Source: Bacteroidota bacterium
Lineage (GTDB): Bacteria; Bacteroidota; Bacteroidia; Chitinophagales; Chitinophagaceae
Assembly (NCBI GenBank): GCA_020161535.1
Contig: JAIUNW010000008.1
Coordinates: forward strand, 137,908 to 201,907
Direction of reading: 5' to 3'
DNA: 64,000 bases
Part shown: positions 50,798-60,649 of the stretch, in pieces
Numbering within the stretch: the first letter of the stretch is position 1
Layout of the letters: each line of letters begins with the position of its first letter
Program-made: the position numbers and the translations under genes
The notes under the pieces: generated by a model
Seen by the model: the letters and a program-made list of their open reading frames with translations, nothing else
Databases searched by the model: none
What the model was told of the DNA's origin: nothing

Positions 50798-53071
50798 ATG
50801 GAACCACAATACCTACCCATTATCGCTGAAAAATGTGCGGTTAGTCTCAAGCAGGCAAACAATGTTTATGGTCTGCAGGCCGAAGGCGCTACTATCCCTT
50901 TTATGGCCCGTTATCGCAAAGAAGCCACCGGCAATCTCGATGAAGTGGCGATCAATCATATCGTCGAGCAGATTCAATATTTCCAGGACCTGGAGAAACG
51001 GAAAGACACGGTTCGAAAAACCATTGAGGGTTTGGGCAAAATGGATGCAGCCCTGCGTCAACGCATTGATGCTTGTATCGACGCCACCGAGTTGGAAGAT
51101 ATTTACCTGCCCTATAAACCCAAACGAAAAACGCGCGCCAGCCAGGCGATGGAGAAAGGCCTGGAACCGCTGGCGCATTGGCTGTTTTCGCAGGTGGCTG
51201 GTGATCCGGTAAAAGAAGGGACTGCTTTTATGAATGATAGCGTAGCCAATGAAACGGATGCCTTGCAGGGTGCGCGCGATATCATTGCAGAATGGGTGGC
51301 CGAGCATGAGCAGGCCCGGGCTGCTGTGCGTTCTGCATTTCAGCAAGGAGCTGTTGTGGTAGCGCGGGTACTGACCACAAAAAAGGAAGAAGCCGAGGCG
51401 CAGAAATACCGTGACTATTTTGAATTTAGTGAGGCGTTGAATGCCTGCCCTTCACATCGCATGCTCGCCATCAGACGGGGCGAGAAAGAAGGGTTTCTGT
51501 TGATGGACATCAATGTTGACAAAGAGAAATCCATTGCTGACCTGGAGCGATTGTTCTTGAAAAACACCCATGCAGCGGCAGCCGAAGTAAAGTTGGCGAT
51601 AGCTGATGGTTTCGACCGCTTGTTAAAGCCGGCGATTGAAACGGAATTCCGCCTGTCGAGCAAGCAGTTGGCCGATGAAGAAGCCATCCGCATTTTTGCG
51701 GAAAACCTTCGCCAGTTATTACTCGCTTCGCCGCTTGGCGCCAAACGTGTGTTGGCACTTGATCCTGGTTTTAGAACCGGATGCAAATTGGTTTGTCTCG
51801 ATGCGCAGGGCAATTTGCTGTATAATACCGCTATCTACCCGCATCCACCACAAAATGAGTCGGCCAAGGCGATACAAACCTTGAAAGAGTTGGTTAATAA
51901 ATACCAGATGGAAGCAATTGGTATTGGCAACGGAACAGCCGGTCGCGAAACAGAAACATTGGTGCGGGGCATTGACTTTGGCCGACCCATTATGGTATTT
52001 CAAGTGAATGAAAGCGGGGCGTCTATTTATTCAGCATCGGAAGTGGCGCGCGAAGAATTTCCTGACCACGATGTAACGGTGCGCGGTGCCGTGAGCATTG
52101 GTCGTCGCTTGTTGGATCCTTTGAGTGAATTGGTGAAGATTGATGCCAAATCAATTGGGGTGGGGCAGTACCAGCACGATGTGAACCAGTCGCGTTTGAA
52201 AGAAAGCCTCGACAAAGTGGTGGAGAGTTGCGTGAACCATGTGGGTGTGGATGTGAATACAGCGAGTAAACACCTCTTGCATTATGTGTCGGGATTGAGT
52301 GCAACGCTGGCAAAAAATATTGTTGACTACCGGCAGCAAAACGGGCCATTTACTTCGCGCGCAGCATTGAAAAAAGTGTCGATGATGGGCCCGAAATCAT
52401 TTGAACAGTGTGCCGGCTTTTTACGCATACCGGAGGCCGCAGATCCGCTCGACAACAGTGCGGTGCACCCGGAGTCCTACCATATTGTTCAGGCGATGGC
52501 GGCCAATCTGGGCTGCTCGGTAAATGAATTGATTCAGCAACCCGAGCTGCGCAAAAAAGTGAAACCGCAGGATTATATATCAGAAAACATCGGTGCCTTC
52601 ACCATTCAGGATATTTTGCAGGAGCTGGAGAAGCCGGGCCGTGATCCGCGTGCGCCAATCGAAGTGTTTCAGTTTGATGAAACGGTGAAAACGATGGAAG
52701 ACCTGAAGCCCGGTATGCAGTTGCCCGGCATCGTTACCAATATCACGCAGTTTGGGGTATTTGTTGATGTTGGCGTAAAGCAGGATGGGTTGGTGCATGT
52801 GTCGCAACTCAGCAACCAGTATGTGAGTGATCCGGCTACGGTGGTAAAATTGCAACAGCGGGTGAAGGTGACCGTTATGGAGGTTGATGTAGCGCGTAAA
52901 CGAATCGGTTTGTCGATGAAAGACGGTGCAGCCGGGAGCAAACAAGCTGCTTTTGCAGGCAAGCAAACAGCGGCAGCCGGTAAAAAACCAATTCCATCGC
53001 CGTTACAGAAACCTGCCAAAGAAGAAAGCTTTGATGATAAACTCAAGGCATTAAAAGCCCGCTTTAAATAA
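50798..53071 (+). CDS. tex: Tex-family RNA-binding transcription accessory protein
   Basis: Tex proteins bind nucleic acid and affect transcription elongation. The 757-residue protein has the N-terminal PFMARYRKEATGNLDE block, a YqgF/RNase H-like domain (VLALDPGFRTGCKLVCLDAQ), and the helix-hairpin-helix region (VGVDVNTASKHLLHYVSGLS, KKVSMMGPKSFEQCAGFLRI). A C-terminal S1 domain (PGIVTNITQFGVFVDVGVKQ, DGLVHVSQLSNQYV) precedes a basic tail. Length is typical. Confidence 0.95.
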   Translation: MEPQYLPIIAEKCAVSLKQANNVYGLQAEGATIPFMARYRKEATGNLDEVAINHIVEQIQYFQDLEKRKDTVRKTIEGLGKMDAALRQRIDACIDATELEDIYLPYKPKRKTRASQAMEKGLEPLAHWLFSQVAGDPVKEGTAFMNDSVANETDALQGARDIIAEWVAEHEQARAAVRSAFQQGAVVVARVLTTKKEEAEAQKYRDYFEFSEALNACPSHRMLAIRRGEKEGFLLMDINVDKEKSIADLERLFLKNTHAAAAEVKLAIADGFDRLLKPAIETEFRLSSKQLADEEAIRIFAENLRQLLLASPLGAKRVLALDPGFRTGCKLVCLDAQGNLLYNTAIYPHPPQNESAKAIQTLKELVNKYQMEAIGIGNGTAGRETETLVRGIDFGRPIMVFQVNESGASIYSASEVAREEFPDHDVTVRGAVSIGRRLLDPLSELVKIDAKSIGVGQYQHDVNQSRLKESLDKVVESCVNHVGVDVNTASKHLLHYVSGLSATLAKNIVDYRQQNGPFTSRAALKKVSMMGPKSFEQCAGFLRIPEAADPLDNSAVHPESYHIVQAMAANLGCSVNELIQQPELRKKVKPQDYISENIGAFTIQDILQELEKPGRDPRAPIEVFQFDETVKTMEDLKPGMQLPGIVTNITQFGVFVDVGVKQDGLVHVSQLSNQYVSDPATVVKLQQRVKVTVMEVDVARKRIGLSMKDGAAGSKQAAFAGKQTAAAGKKPIPSPLQKPAKEESFDDKLKALKARFK

Positions 53072-53109
53072 TACGGGAAAAATCCCGGCGCTTTCTGCGG
53101 ATTTTCGGG

Positions 53110-53140
53110 TTGCCCGCCAACCGTTACGGAAGTATGTTTG
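53110..53140 (+). promoter_or_regulatory. Promoter of a small membrane-protein gene
   Basis: TTG (53110-53112), a 20-bp spacer and TATGTTTG (53133-53140) match the consensus. The implied start near 53147 lies just before ATG 53158. Confidence 0.5.
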
Positions 53141-53157
53141 GTGCTCAATCAGCGATT

Positions 53158-53295
53158 ATGAAAGAGTTATCTGCAAACACCTTTAACATGGTTCAAAATT
53201 CCGTATCGGCTGTATTCCCCATCATGGTGGCTGTGCTGATTACGTCTGTTATTGCGCTTATTTTTTATGTAAAAAAGCGTCAGTCGGGTTTTTAA
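53158..53295 (+). CDS. Small single-helix membrane protein (45 residues)
   Basis: The ORF reads MKELSANTFNMVQNSVSAVF, followed by a hydrophobic helix (PIMVAVLITSVIALIFYV) and a basic end (KKRQSGF), so the C-terminus is probably cytoplasmic. A promoter match overlaps the earlier in-frame ATG (53134), favouring the start at 53158. It lies between tex and an aminotransferase gene, 22 bp from the latter. No family is recognised. Confidence 0.5.
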   Translation: MKELSANTFNMVQNSVSAVFPIMVAVLITSVIALIFYVKKRQSGF

Positions 53296-53317
53296 GGTTT
53301 GGCTATCTTAGCCGGCG

Positions 53318-54163
53318 ATGTCGCAACTTCTTTTTTTAGACAACCAGTTTCATCGCGCCGGCCAGCCATTGATCAGTGTCGACAACCGCAGTTTCCGGTA
53401 TGGTGATGGTTTGTTCGAAACCCTTCGGTGTAAAACGGAAAACATACAACTCGCCGATTTTCATTTCGACCGGCTATTCAGCGGCATGCAATTATTGGGT
53501 TTTGAACCACCTTCTTTTTTTACCCGCAATTATCTGGCGGAAAAAGTGCAGCAATTGTTGCATCGTAATGGGCACAGTCAACTGGCGCGCGTTCGACTAA
53601 CGGTATTCAGGGGAGATGGCGGTCCTTTTGATGCGGTATCAGGTTATCCGCACCTGCTTATTCAAAGTTGGGCACTTTCGGCAGGCACAAAAAAGATCAA
53701 TGAAAACGGATTGGTGCTGGGTATTCACCAGTTAACCAAAAAACCAATCGACCAGCTCGCCAATTGCAAAACTAACAACTATTTGTCGCCCTTGATGGCT
53801 GCCCGTGCAGCGAAAAAAAACCATTGGAACGATGCCGTTATTCTTAATACGGCCGACCGGGTTTGTGAAACCACCATTGCCAATATTTTTCTATTCAACA
53901 ATGACCTGTTGATTACGCCGGCTTTAACAGAAGCACCGGTGGCGGGCACCATGCGGCGTCATATTTTGCAGCAGGCCCGTCATTTGCAAATACCCATTGA
54001 AGAAAGGGCGGTTACCGTGGCTGAATTGCTGGAAGCAGAGGAGGTGTTTATCAGCAATGCCATCCAGGGCATTCGATGGGTGGCCAGCCTGGAGAACAAA
54101 AATTTTGTTCATTCGAAAACCAGTGCCTTGTTTCAGCAACTTATTACCCCCTTATGGCAGTGA
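53318..54163 (+). CDS. Class IV PLP aminotransferase/lyase
   Basis: The 281-residue enzyme resembles branched-chain aminotransferase, D-amino-acid aminotransferase and 4-amino-4-deoxychorismate lyase. ISVDNRSFRYGDGLFETLR is the N-terminal family block, NCKTNNYLSPLMAARAAKK carries the PLP lysine, and RVCETTIANIFLF and APVAGTMRRHIL complete it. The exact reaction is undecided. Its end overlaps the photolyase start by 10 bp. Confidence 0.88.
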   Translation: MSQLLFLDNQFHRAGQPLISVDNRSFRYGDGLFETLRCKTENIQLADFHFDRLFSGMQLLGFEPPSFFTRNYLAEKVQQLLHRNGHSQLARVRLTVFRGDGGPFDAVSGYPHLLIQSWALSAGTKKINENGLVLGIHQLTKKPIDQLANCKTNNYLSPLMAARAAKKNHWNDAVILNTADRVCETTIANIFLFNNDLLITPALTEAPVAGTMRRHILQQARHLQIPIEERAVTVAELLEAEEVFISNAIQGIRWVASLENKNFVHSKTSALFQQLITPLWQ

Positions 54164-55494
54164 ACGAAAAACCGAAGCCGGTGAAAAAAAGCGCAGTAGA
54201 GATTGCCATCATGTGGTTTCGACGCGACCTGCGGCTAAAAGACAATGCAGCGCTGTACCATGCCCTGCGTTCCGGTTATAAAGTATTGCCGGTTTTTATT
54301 TTCGACAGCAATATACTGGACGACCTGGCCGAGAAAAAAGATCCCCGGGTGGAATTTATTATGGATTGCCTTACGGCTATGCAGGCCAGTTTGAAAGAAC
54401 TTGGATCGGGGCTGGTCATTAAGATCGGAAAGCCTTTGTCGGTATGGCAGGAATTACTGCGAGAATATTCAATCACAGCCGTGTACAGCAACCGCGATTA
54501 TGAACAATATGCCATACAAAGGGATGCCGCGGTGGCTGATTTGCTTCGTGAAAACCAGGTCGATTTTCAGCAATTCAAAGACCAGGTCATATTTGACCAG
54601 AACGAAGTAGTAAAAGACAACGGTGATCCGTATACGGTGTTTACGCCCTATAGCCGCAAATGGCTGCAGACACTGACTAATTTTCAGTTGAATCCTTATC
54701 CAACCGAGCGGTATGTCGATCAGTTCCTGCCCAGCAATGCCACGGCTTTGCCATCACTGACCGAAATAGGTTTTGCGGAAACGGGTTTTGATTTTCCATC
54801 GAAGGCGCTGGGCAAAACATTGTTGACCCATTACCAGCGCGACCGTGATTTTCCTGCCTTGACCGGCACCTCCAAATTGGGTATTCACCTGCGCTTTGGA
54901 ACCATCAGCATACGGGCCTTGGCAGCGTATGCGCGTCAATACAGTGATACCTATTTGAAAGAGTTGATCTGGCGGGAATTTTACCAGATGATATTGTTTC
55001 ATTTTCCGCAGGTGAACGAAGGCCGGTCATTCAAAAAAGAATACGATCGCATACAATGGCGGCATGATGAAAAAGATTTTCATCGCTGGTGCGAGGGCAA
55101 GACCGGCTATCCCCTGGTAGATGCCGGTATGCGGGAGTTGAATGCCACGGGTTTTATGCACAACCGGGTACGTATGGTGACGGCTTCTTTTTTGGCCAAA
55201 CATTTATTGATCGACTGGCGCTGGGGGGAAGCTTATTTTGCTTCAAAATTGCTCGACTATGATTTTGCCAGCAACAATGGCGGTTGGCAATGGGCCGTTG
55301 GATGCGGCTGTGATGCAGCGCCTTATTTTCGAATTTTTAACCCCAGTTTGCAGGCAAAAAAATTTGATCCCGACAATCACTATATACATCACTGGGTACC
55401 TGAAATGAAAGAGGCATCGTATGTAAAGCCCATGGTCGACCATGAAATGGCACGCAAGCGCTGCCTTGAAACATTTTCTAAAGCCCTAAAATGA
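54154..55494 (+). CDS. Cryptochrome/DNA photolyase family protein
   Basis: From ATG 54154 the protein has 446 residues. The antenna domain starts IMWFRRDLRLKDNAALYHAL. The FAD domain has LIWREFYQMILFHFPQV, AGMRELNATGFMHNRVRMVT, LLIDWRWGEAYFASKLLDYD and NNGGWQWAVGCGCDAAPYFR, typical of class I CPD photolyases that repair pyrimidine dimers with blue light. It overlaps the aminotransferase gene by 10 bp and abuts mqnD tail to tail. Confidence 0.93.
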   Translation: MAVNEKPKPVKKSAVEIAIMWFRRDLRLKDNAALYHALRSGYKVLPVFIFDSNILDDLAEKKDPRVEFIMDCLTAMQASLKELGSGLVIKIGKPLSVWQELLREYSITAVYSNRDYEQYAIQRDAAVADLLRENQVDFQQFKDQVIFDQNEVVKDNGDPYTVFTPYSRKWLQTLTNFQLNPYPTERYVDQFLPSNATALPSLTEIGFAETGFDFPSKALGKTLLTHYQRDRDFPALTGTSKLGIHLRFGTISIRALAAYARQYSDTYLKELIWREFYQMILFHFPQVNEGRSFKKEYDRIQWRHDEKDFHRWCEGKTGYPLVDAGMRELNATGFMHNRVRMVTASFLAKHLLIDWRWGEAYFASKLLDYDFASNNGGWQWAVGCGCDAAPYFRIFNPSLQAKKFDPDNHYIHHWVPEMKEASYVKPMVDHEMARKRCLETFSKALK

Positions 55495-56295
55495 TCAGTC
55501 GCCGTTGATGGCGGCATAAACCTTTTCCAGTTGCCGGATGGCCTCTTTTTCTTTTAAGCCAAGTCGAAGGGAATGGGCATTGACATACAGGTCAATGTGC
55601 TGCCGCATCACGTCTTCTGACATTTCCTGGGCATGTTTGTACACAAACGGCGATAGTTTTGGGTAGCGATCGAACGACCATTGAATGCTTTCTCTAATTT
55701 TTTCTTCCAATAGCGCAGCGGTTTTTTCGTCGGTCGTTTTCTTCACCACGATGGCGCCCAGCGGCACGGGACAATCGAGGGTTTTTTCCCAGCGCTCACC
55801 CAGGTCGGTAATTTTGACTAGTCCGCGGGCGGCATAGGTAAACCTGTTTTCATGGATGATCACACCCGCGTCTACTTGTCCATCGAGCAGGGCCTGCTCT
55901 ATTTCATTAAAAACCATAAATACCTTGTTCCTGGCTTGTGGATACACCATGCTAAACAGCAAATGCGCCGTGGTGTTTCTACCGGGAATGGCTATGCGCA
56001 ATTCGTTGACTTTGTTTTCGGCGATGGGTTCACGGGCAATGAGCAGGGGGCCGCAACCATTGCCGAGGGCGCCGCCCGACTCAAGCAGCCGGTACTTGTT
56101 TTTCACCAGCGGCCATACACCATAACTGATCTTGCTGATGTCGAGTTTGTCTTGCAAAGCCCATTCGTTCAGCGTTTGTACGTCTTCGAGCGCAAGCTCA
56201 AATTGAAAAGGCCCGGGGTCGATGTGTTTATTCACCAGGGCATCGAAGATAAAAGTATCATTGGGGCAGGGGGAGAATCCGAGCGTGAGTAACAT
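55495..56295 (-). CDS. mqnD: 1,4-dihydroxy-6-naphthoate synthase
   Basis: MqnD converts cyclic dehypoxanthine futalosine to dihydroxynaphthoate in the futalosine route to menaquinone. The 266-residue protein starts MLLTLGFSPCPNDTFIFDAL and contains LDISKISYGVWPLVKNKYRL, GNGCGPLLIAR and VDAGVIIHENRFTY, all typical. It lies one base after the mqnB stop, forming an operon. Confidence 0.94.
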   Translation of the reverse strand: MLLTLGFSPCPNDTFIFDALVNKHIDPGPFQFELALEDVQTLNEWALQDKLDISKISYGVWPLVKNKYRLLESGGALGNGCGPLLIAREPIAENKVNELRIAIPGRNTTAHLLFSMVYPQARNKVFMVFNEIEQALLDGQVDAGVIIHENRFTYAARGLVKITDLGERWEKTLDCPVPLGAIVVKKTTDEKTAALLEEKIRESIQWSFDRYPKLSPFVYKHAQEMSEDVMRQHIDLYVNAHSLRLGLKEKEAIRQLEKVYAAINGD

Positions 56296-56296
56296 A

Positions 56297-56953
56297 TCAG
56301 AGGTTTTCCAGTAGTTGGATCAGTTTGGCATTCAGGTTGTTGATGGCCGTTGTCAATTGCCAGTTTTTCTTATTCCTTTCACCGATATAATTGGAGGCAG
56401 CACGCAGTTGCAGAAAGCTGATATTTTCCTGAAGGCAAACATAATGCAGGGCCGCCCCTTCCATCGATTCGATCAGGGCTTTGTATTTCTGTTCGTAGTA
56501 ATGAATGCGTTCTTTATTGGTGCTAATCTCATTGACGGTGATGGCGTTGGCTTTGGGTAGCTTCACTCGTTTCAACAGGGTGCTGGCAGGATTTACCAAT
56601 ACTGATTTTTTATAGGGCATTTCATTGGCCGCCACCCAACCCAGATCGGTTAGGGATTTAAATTCTTTTTTTTCTACCACCCCCATATCGGCCATGAGGT
56701 CTTGTTTGATGGCGAAGACCGTACCGAGCGGTTTGGATCGATCAAATAATCCCCCGACCCCGGCCTGGATCACGAGGTCGGGTTTCTTGTACCGCAGATA
56801 CCGGGTCAGCGCATAGGTAGTGGCCACGGCACCTACACCTGTAACCAGGATATCGATATCCAATTCGATGTGATCGAGTTTGTCGGTTTGCGAGAGATGG
56901 TCGGTAAATGGCGCGATTTCACCCGCGGTGGCAGCTACCAGTAAACAGTGCAT
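56297..56953 (-). CDS. mqnB: Futalosine hydrolase
   Basis: MqnB removes hypoxanthine from futalosine. From ATG 56953 (MHCLLVAATAGEIAPFTDHL) the protein has 218 residues with a nucleosidase fold: DILVTGVGAVATTYALTRYL, DLVIQAGVGGLFDRSKPLG and SMEGAALHYVCLQENISFLQ. The frame's extension to 57133 overlaps the divergent pteridine gene and is rejected. mqnD follows directly. Confidence 0.92.
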   Translation of the reverse strand: MHCLLVAATAGEIAPFTDHLSQTDKLDHIELDIDILVTGVGAVATTYALTRYLRYKKPDLVIQAGVGGLFDRSKPLGTVFAIKQDLMADMGVVEKKEFKSLTDLGWVAANEMPYKKSVLVNPASTLLKRVKLPKANAITVNEISTNKERIHYYEQKYKALIESMEGAALHYVCLQENISFLQLRAASNYIGERNKKNWQLTTAINNLNAKLIQLLENL

Positions 56954-57001
56954 GTCTATAGCTTTGTGAACAAATGTCGCATTTCCGTGTAATTTAGCCT
57001 G

Positions 57002-57415
57002 ATGGGACAAAAAGTGGCTGTTTTCAGAAAGGAGCATTTCAATGCGGCGCACCGCTTGTACCGGGCCGATTGGGATGAGAACCGGAATTGGGCCGAGTTT
57101 GGCAAGTGCAGTTATCCAAATTATCATGGTCATAATTATGAACTGGTGGTAAAACTGGTGGGCGAACCCAATCCCGAAACAGGCTATGTGATGGACCTTA
57201 AATTATTGTCGGCCATCATTCAGCGGGAAGTGCTGGAAAGATTTGATCACCGTAACCTGAACCTCGATACGGCCGAATTCGCCACGCTGATACCCACGGC
57301 CGAAAACATCGCGGTGGTGATCTATGGGTTGTTGCGCCCGCATATCACGCCCGACCTTGAACTGTATATTCGTTTGTACGAAACGGAAAGAAATTTTGTA
57401 GAGTACCCGGCTTAA
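57002..57415 (+). CDS. queD: 6-pyruvoyl/6-carboxy-tetrahydropterin synthase family protein
   Basis: The 137-residue enzyme uses dihydroneopterin triphosphate. The zinc ligands are in [15 protein letters not shown] and [10 protein letters not shown], and the catalytic Cys in [15 protein letters not shown]. This GKC...HGHNY layout resembles eukaryotic-type PTPS as well as bacterial QueD, so its product may be a biopterin or the queuosine precursor. The folE gene follows 10 bp later and supplies the substrate. Confidence 0.88.
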   Translation: MGQKVAVFRKEHFNAAHRLYRADWDENRNWAEFGKCSYPNYHGHNYELVVKLVGEPNPETGYVMDLKLLSAIIQREVLERFDHRNLNLDTAEFATLIPTAENIAVVIYGLLRPHITPDLELYIRLYETERNFVEYPA

Positions 57416-57425
57416 AAAAATACAC

Positions 57426-58022
57426 ATGGCATATCACAAAGAAGAGTTCTACGATGAAGAAGTGACCCGTGGCTTGATCGAAAATTACAGAAGCACACTC
57501 CGGTTGCTGGGCGAAGATCCTGCGCGTGAAGGATTGCTGAAAACACCTGAAAGAATGGCCAAGGCCATGCAATATATTACGCAGGGTTACCAGCTTAGTG
57601 CAAAAGAAATACTCGATTCTGCCCGGTTTCACGAAGATGTAAGTGAGATGATCATTGTAAAAGACATCGAGCTCTATAGTATGTGCGAACACCACCTGCT
57701 GCCATTTTTCGGAAAAGCACATATTGCGTATATCCCCAATGGTTATATCACTGGTCTGAGCAAACTGGCGCGCGTGGTAGATGTATTCAGCCGGCGACTG
57801 CAAGTGCAGGAAAGACTGACCCACGAAATATTAATGGCCATCAAAGATTCATTGCAGCCCCTGGGCGTGGCTGTGGTGATTGAAGCCAGCCACCTGTGTA
57901 TGATGATGCGCGGGGTACAAAAACAGAATTCGGTGACAACCACCTCGGCATTTTTCGGCGAATTTGAGAAAAATGAAACCCGCAGTGAATTCATGAAACT
58001 GATTTCTGCAAAACTGAGTTGA
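57426..58022 (+). CDS. folE: GTP cyclohydrolase I
   Basis: FolE converts GTP to 7,8-dihydroneopterin triphosphate, the first step for folate, biopterin and queuosine. The 198-residue protein has [20 protein letters not shown], the zinc site [38 protein letters not shown] and [20 protein letters not shown]. It sits 10 bp after the PTPS/queD gene, so the two form a pteridine unit. Confidence 0.96.
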   Translation: MAYHKEEFYDEEVTRGLIENYRSTLRLLGEDPAREGLLKTPERMAKAMQYITQGYQLSAKEILDSARFHEDVSEMIIVKDIELYSMCEHHLLPFFGKAHIAYIPNGYITGLSKLARVVDVFSRRLQVQERLTHEILMAIKDSLQPLGVAVVIEASHLCMMMRGVQKQNSVTTTSAFFGEFEKNETRSEFMKLISAKLS

Positions 58023-58056
58023 ATAGTGTTATTTTGCGCATCAACGATTTCCTTAC

Positions 58057-58947
58057 ATGAAACATGCATACGTTTTCCCAGGCCAGGGTTCCCAATTTTC
58101 CGGGATGGGCAAGGAGCATTATAACAATAGCGCATTTGGTAAAAAATTATTTGAACAGGCCAATGAAATCCTGGGTTTCCGGATTTCGGATATCATGTTC
58201 AATGGCACAGATGAAGACCTGAAGCAAACCAGTGTTACGCAACCAGCCGTATTTCTCCATTCAATCATTGCTTACCGTAGCATCGAGTTGGCAAAACCTG
58301 ATATGGTAGCGGGACATTCATTGGGTGAGTTTTCGGCACTGGTGGCCAACAGCGTATTGGCATTTGACGATGCATTGAAACTGGTTTCTGTTCGGGCGAA
58401 AGCGATGCAAAAAGCCTGTGAATTGCAGCCATCAACCATGGCTGCCGTACTGGGCCTCGAAGATGCAAAAGTGGAAGAAATATGTGCTGCTGTGCAAGCC
58501 GAAACCGGCGAGATCGTGGTGCCAGCCAATTATAATTGTCCCGGGCAACTCGTGATCAGCGGTTCCATAAAAGGAATCGAAATTGCCTGCGAACGTATGA
58601 AGGCAGCGGGTGCCAAACGCGCACTGGTATTGCCGGTGGGCGGCGCTTTTCATTCGCCCCTGATGGCGCCAGCCAAAGAAGAACTCAAAGCGGCCATTGA
58701 GCAAACCAAATTTCAACAGCCATCCTGCCCGGTGTACCAGAATGTGGTGGCCAGGGCTGTATTGGACAAAGAGGAGATCAAACAAAACCTGATCGATCAG
58801 TTAACCGGTCCGGTGCGGTGGACGCAATCGGTGCAGGCCATGATACGCGATGGTGCCAGCCGGTTTACCGAGGTAGGTCCGGGCAAAGTGCTGTCGGGTT
58901 TGATTGGTAAAATTGATAAATCAGTGGCCACCGACAATGTGGCCTGA
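58057..58947 (+). CDS. fabD: Malonyl-CoA:ACP transacylase
   Basis: FabD moves malonyl groups onto acyl carrier protein for fatty-acid synthesis. The 296-residue protein begins KHAYVFPGQGSQFSGMGKEH. It has the nucleophile in VAGHSLGEFSALVANSV, the catalytic His in GGAFHSPLMAPAKEEL, and PVYQNVVAR and EVGPGKVLSGLIGKI. FabH is 3.4 kb downstream in the window, but not in an operon with it. Confidence 0.95.
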   Translation: MKHAYVFPGQGSQFSGMGKEHYNNSAFGKKLFEQANEILGFRISDIMFNGTDEDLKQTSVTQPAVFLHSIIAYRSIELAKPDMVAGHSLGEFSALVANSVLAFDDALKLVSVRAKAMQKACELQPSTMAAVLGLEDAKVEEICAAVQAETGEIVVPANYNCPGQLVISGSIKGIEIACERMKAAGAKRALVLPVGGAFHSPLMAPAKEELKAAIEQTKFQQPSCPVYQNVVARAVLDKEEIKQNLIDQLTGPVRWTQSVQAMIRDGASRFTEVGPGKVLSGLIGKIDKSVATDNVA

Positions 58948-58961
58948 TTGAGCTTTACTTG

Positions 58962-59417
58962 TCAACTGAATTTCAGCGAACAGTTCACCCATTCCGGGTC
59001 AAAATCAGCGTCGTATTTCTTGTAAAAATGAATGGCGGGTTCATTCCATTCCAGCACCTGCCAAACCATGCCCTCGAATCCTTTTTCCTTGCACTCTACC
59101 AGCAGCCGGTCGAATAAAAGTCGACCGAGACCGAGACCTCTTTTTTCTTCCGTCACCAAAATGTCTTCGAGGTACATGCGTTGTCCCTTCCAGGTGCTGT
59201 AACGAATATAGTACAAGGCGAAGCCCTGCACCACGCCGTCCAACTCAGCCACAAAAGCCCACCACACCGGTTGTGCACCAAATCCGCTGTCGGTAAAATG
59301 CGCCAGCGTTACGGTTACTTCATCGGGGGCACGTTCGTACACAGCCAATTCTTTGATCAATTCTAACAATCGCGCGCAATCTTCCTGCTGCGCTCTTCTG
59401 ATTACAATGTTATTCAT
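58962..59417 (-). CDS. GNAT family N-acetyltransferase
   Basis: The 151-residue protein has the acetyl-CoA loop EEKRGLGLGRLLFDRLLVEC and a typical end (VLEWNEPAIHFYKKYDADFD). It resembles diamine or SSAT-like acetyltransferases (APDEVTVTLAHFTDSGFG, PVWWAFVAELDGVVQGFALY). The substrate is unproven. Its start overlaps the stop of the upstream PLP enzyme gene in an ATGA junction, so the two are coupled. Confidence 0.88.
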   Translation of the reverse strand: MNNIVIRRAQQEDCARLLELIKELAVYERAPDEVTVTLAHFTDSGFGAQPVWWAFVAELDGVVQGFALYYIRYSTWKGQRMYLEDILVTEEKRGLGLGRLLFDRLLVECKEKGFEGMVWQVLEWNEPAIHFYKKYDADFDPEWVNCSLKFS

Positions 59418-60634
59418 GCCAATGCTTGTTCGAGGTCTGCTATAATGTCTTCTATATTTTCAATGCCTACACTCATTCTAATCAACCCGTCGGTGATGCC
59501 CGATTTCTCTCTTTCTTCTTTTGGAATACCGGCATGCGACATCGATGCCGGATGTGATACCAGGGTATCGACCGTGCCCAGTGAAATGGCTTTAACACAC
59601 ATCTCCAAGCGGTTGATAAAACGAATGCCTGCTGCAAGCCCGCCTTTTACTTCAAAGCTGAGCATGGCGCCCGGGTGTTTCATTTGTTTTTTGGCCGTGG
59701 CGAAATCAGGATGCGATGGCAGGCCTGTATAATTGACAAAAGCAACCGCCGGATGTTGATCGAGGTATTGTGCCACTTTCATGGCATTGGCGCAATGTCG
59801 TTCCATCCGCAATTCCAGTGTGCTGATGCCCTGGATGAGCAGGTAAGCATCAAAGGGACTTGCATTGCCGCCTAGCAACACATACCATTTCCAGGCCTTG
59901 GTACGCATAAACTCGAGGTCCTTGCCCAATAACACGCCACCCATCGCACTGCCATGTCCATTTAGAAATTTGGTGGTGCTGTGAAAAACAAAATCAGCAC
60001 CATAGGCAAAGGGTTGTTGCAACAATGGCGTGGCAAAAGTATTGTCGACCGTCATCAGCAGTTTGTATTCATCGCACAGAGATCGGATCATGGCGAGGTC
60101 AAAACACTGCAGGGTAGGGTTGGCTGGTGTTTCAATATGTATAAGGCGGATGGATGGATTGCTTTTGATGGCTGCTTCTGCCTGGGCGCGATCGCGCAGA
60201 TCGGCGATGATGGTATGGATGCCGTTTGCCTGCAATACTTTGGTTAGCAATTCCTGTGTGCCGCCATACAAAGAATAATGTGTTAATACCGTATCACCCG
60301 CTTGCAGGTTGCTCATGAACAGGGTGGTCATGGCTGCTTGTCCGCTGGCATGCAACAAGGCTTTTAACACCAGGGGTTCGCCCTGGCTGTTAAGAATACC
60401 ATCCGCTTCCAGCGCGGCGATCTTGGCTTCGGCCACGGCATTGGTGGGATTGCCCCAACGCGAATAAATCTGGGTTTTATCGGCGCCGGCAAATCTTTCC
60501 ATGCCTTGCTCAGCACTGTCATAAAAAAAAGTAGAGGTGGCGTAGATCGGGGTAATATGCGAATAGTTGGGGTCGGGTATGCGTCCGCCGTGAATGGCCA
60601 GTGATCCCTTGCCTTTGAATATTTTTTTTGCCAT
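59414..60634 (-). CDS. Cystathionine gamma-family PLP enzyme (transsulfuration)
   Basis: From ATG 60634 the protein has 406 residues. It has the family pattern PIYATSTFFYDSAEQGMERF, YSRWGNPTNAVAEAKIAALE, LLTHYSLYGGTQ-like (here DTVLTHYSLYGGTQELL), TVDNTFATPLLQQPFAYGAD and the PLP lysine in HSTTKFLNGHGSAMGGVLLG. This group includes cystathionine gamma-lyase and -synthase and methionine gamma-lyase; the exact reaction is undecided. It pairs logically with the CBS enzyme at 48705. Confidence 0.9.
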   Translation of the reverse strand: MAKKIFKGKGSLAIHGGRIPDPNYSHITPIYATSTFFYDSAEQGMERFAGADKTQIYSRWGNPTNAVAEAKIAALEADGILNSQGEPLVLKALLHASGQAAMTTLFMSNLQAGDTVLTHYSLYGGTQELLTKVLQANGIHTIIADLRDRAQAEAAIKSNPSIRLIHIETPANPTLQCFDLAMIRSLCDEYKLLMTVDNTFATPLLQQPFAYGADFVFHSTTKFLNGHGSAMGGVLLGKDLEFMRTKAWKWYVLLGGNASPFDAYLLIQGISTLELRMERHCANAMKVAQYLDQHPAVAFVNYTGLPSHPDFATAKKQMKHPGAMLSFEVKGGLAAGIRFINRLEMCVKAISLGTVDTLVSHPASMSHAGIPKEEREKSGITDGLIRMSVGIENIEDIIADLEQALA

Positions 60635-60649
60635 GCCCCAAAAATAAGT

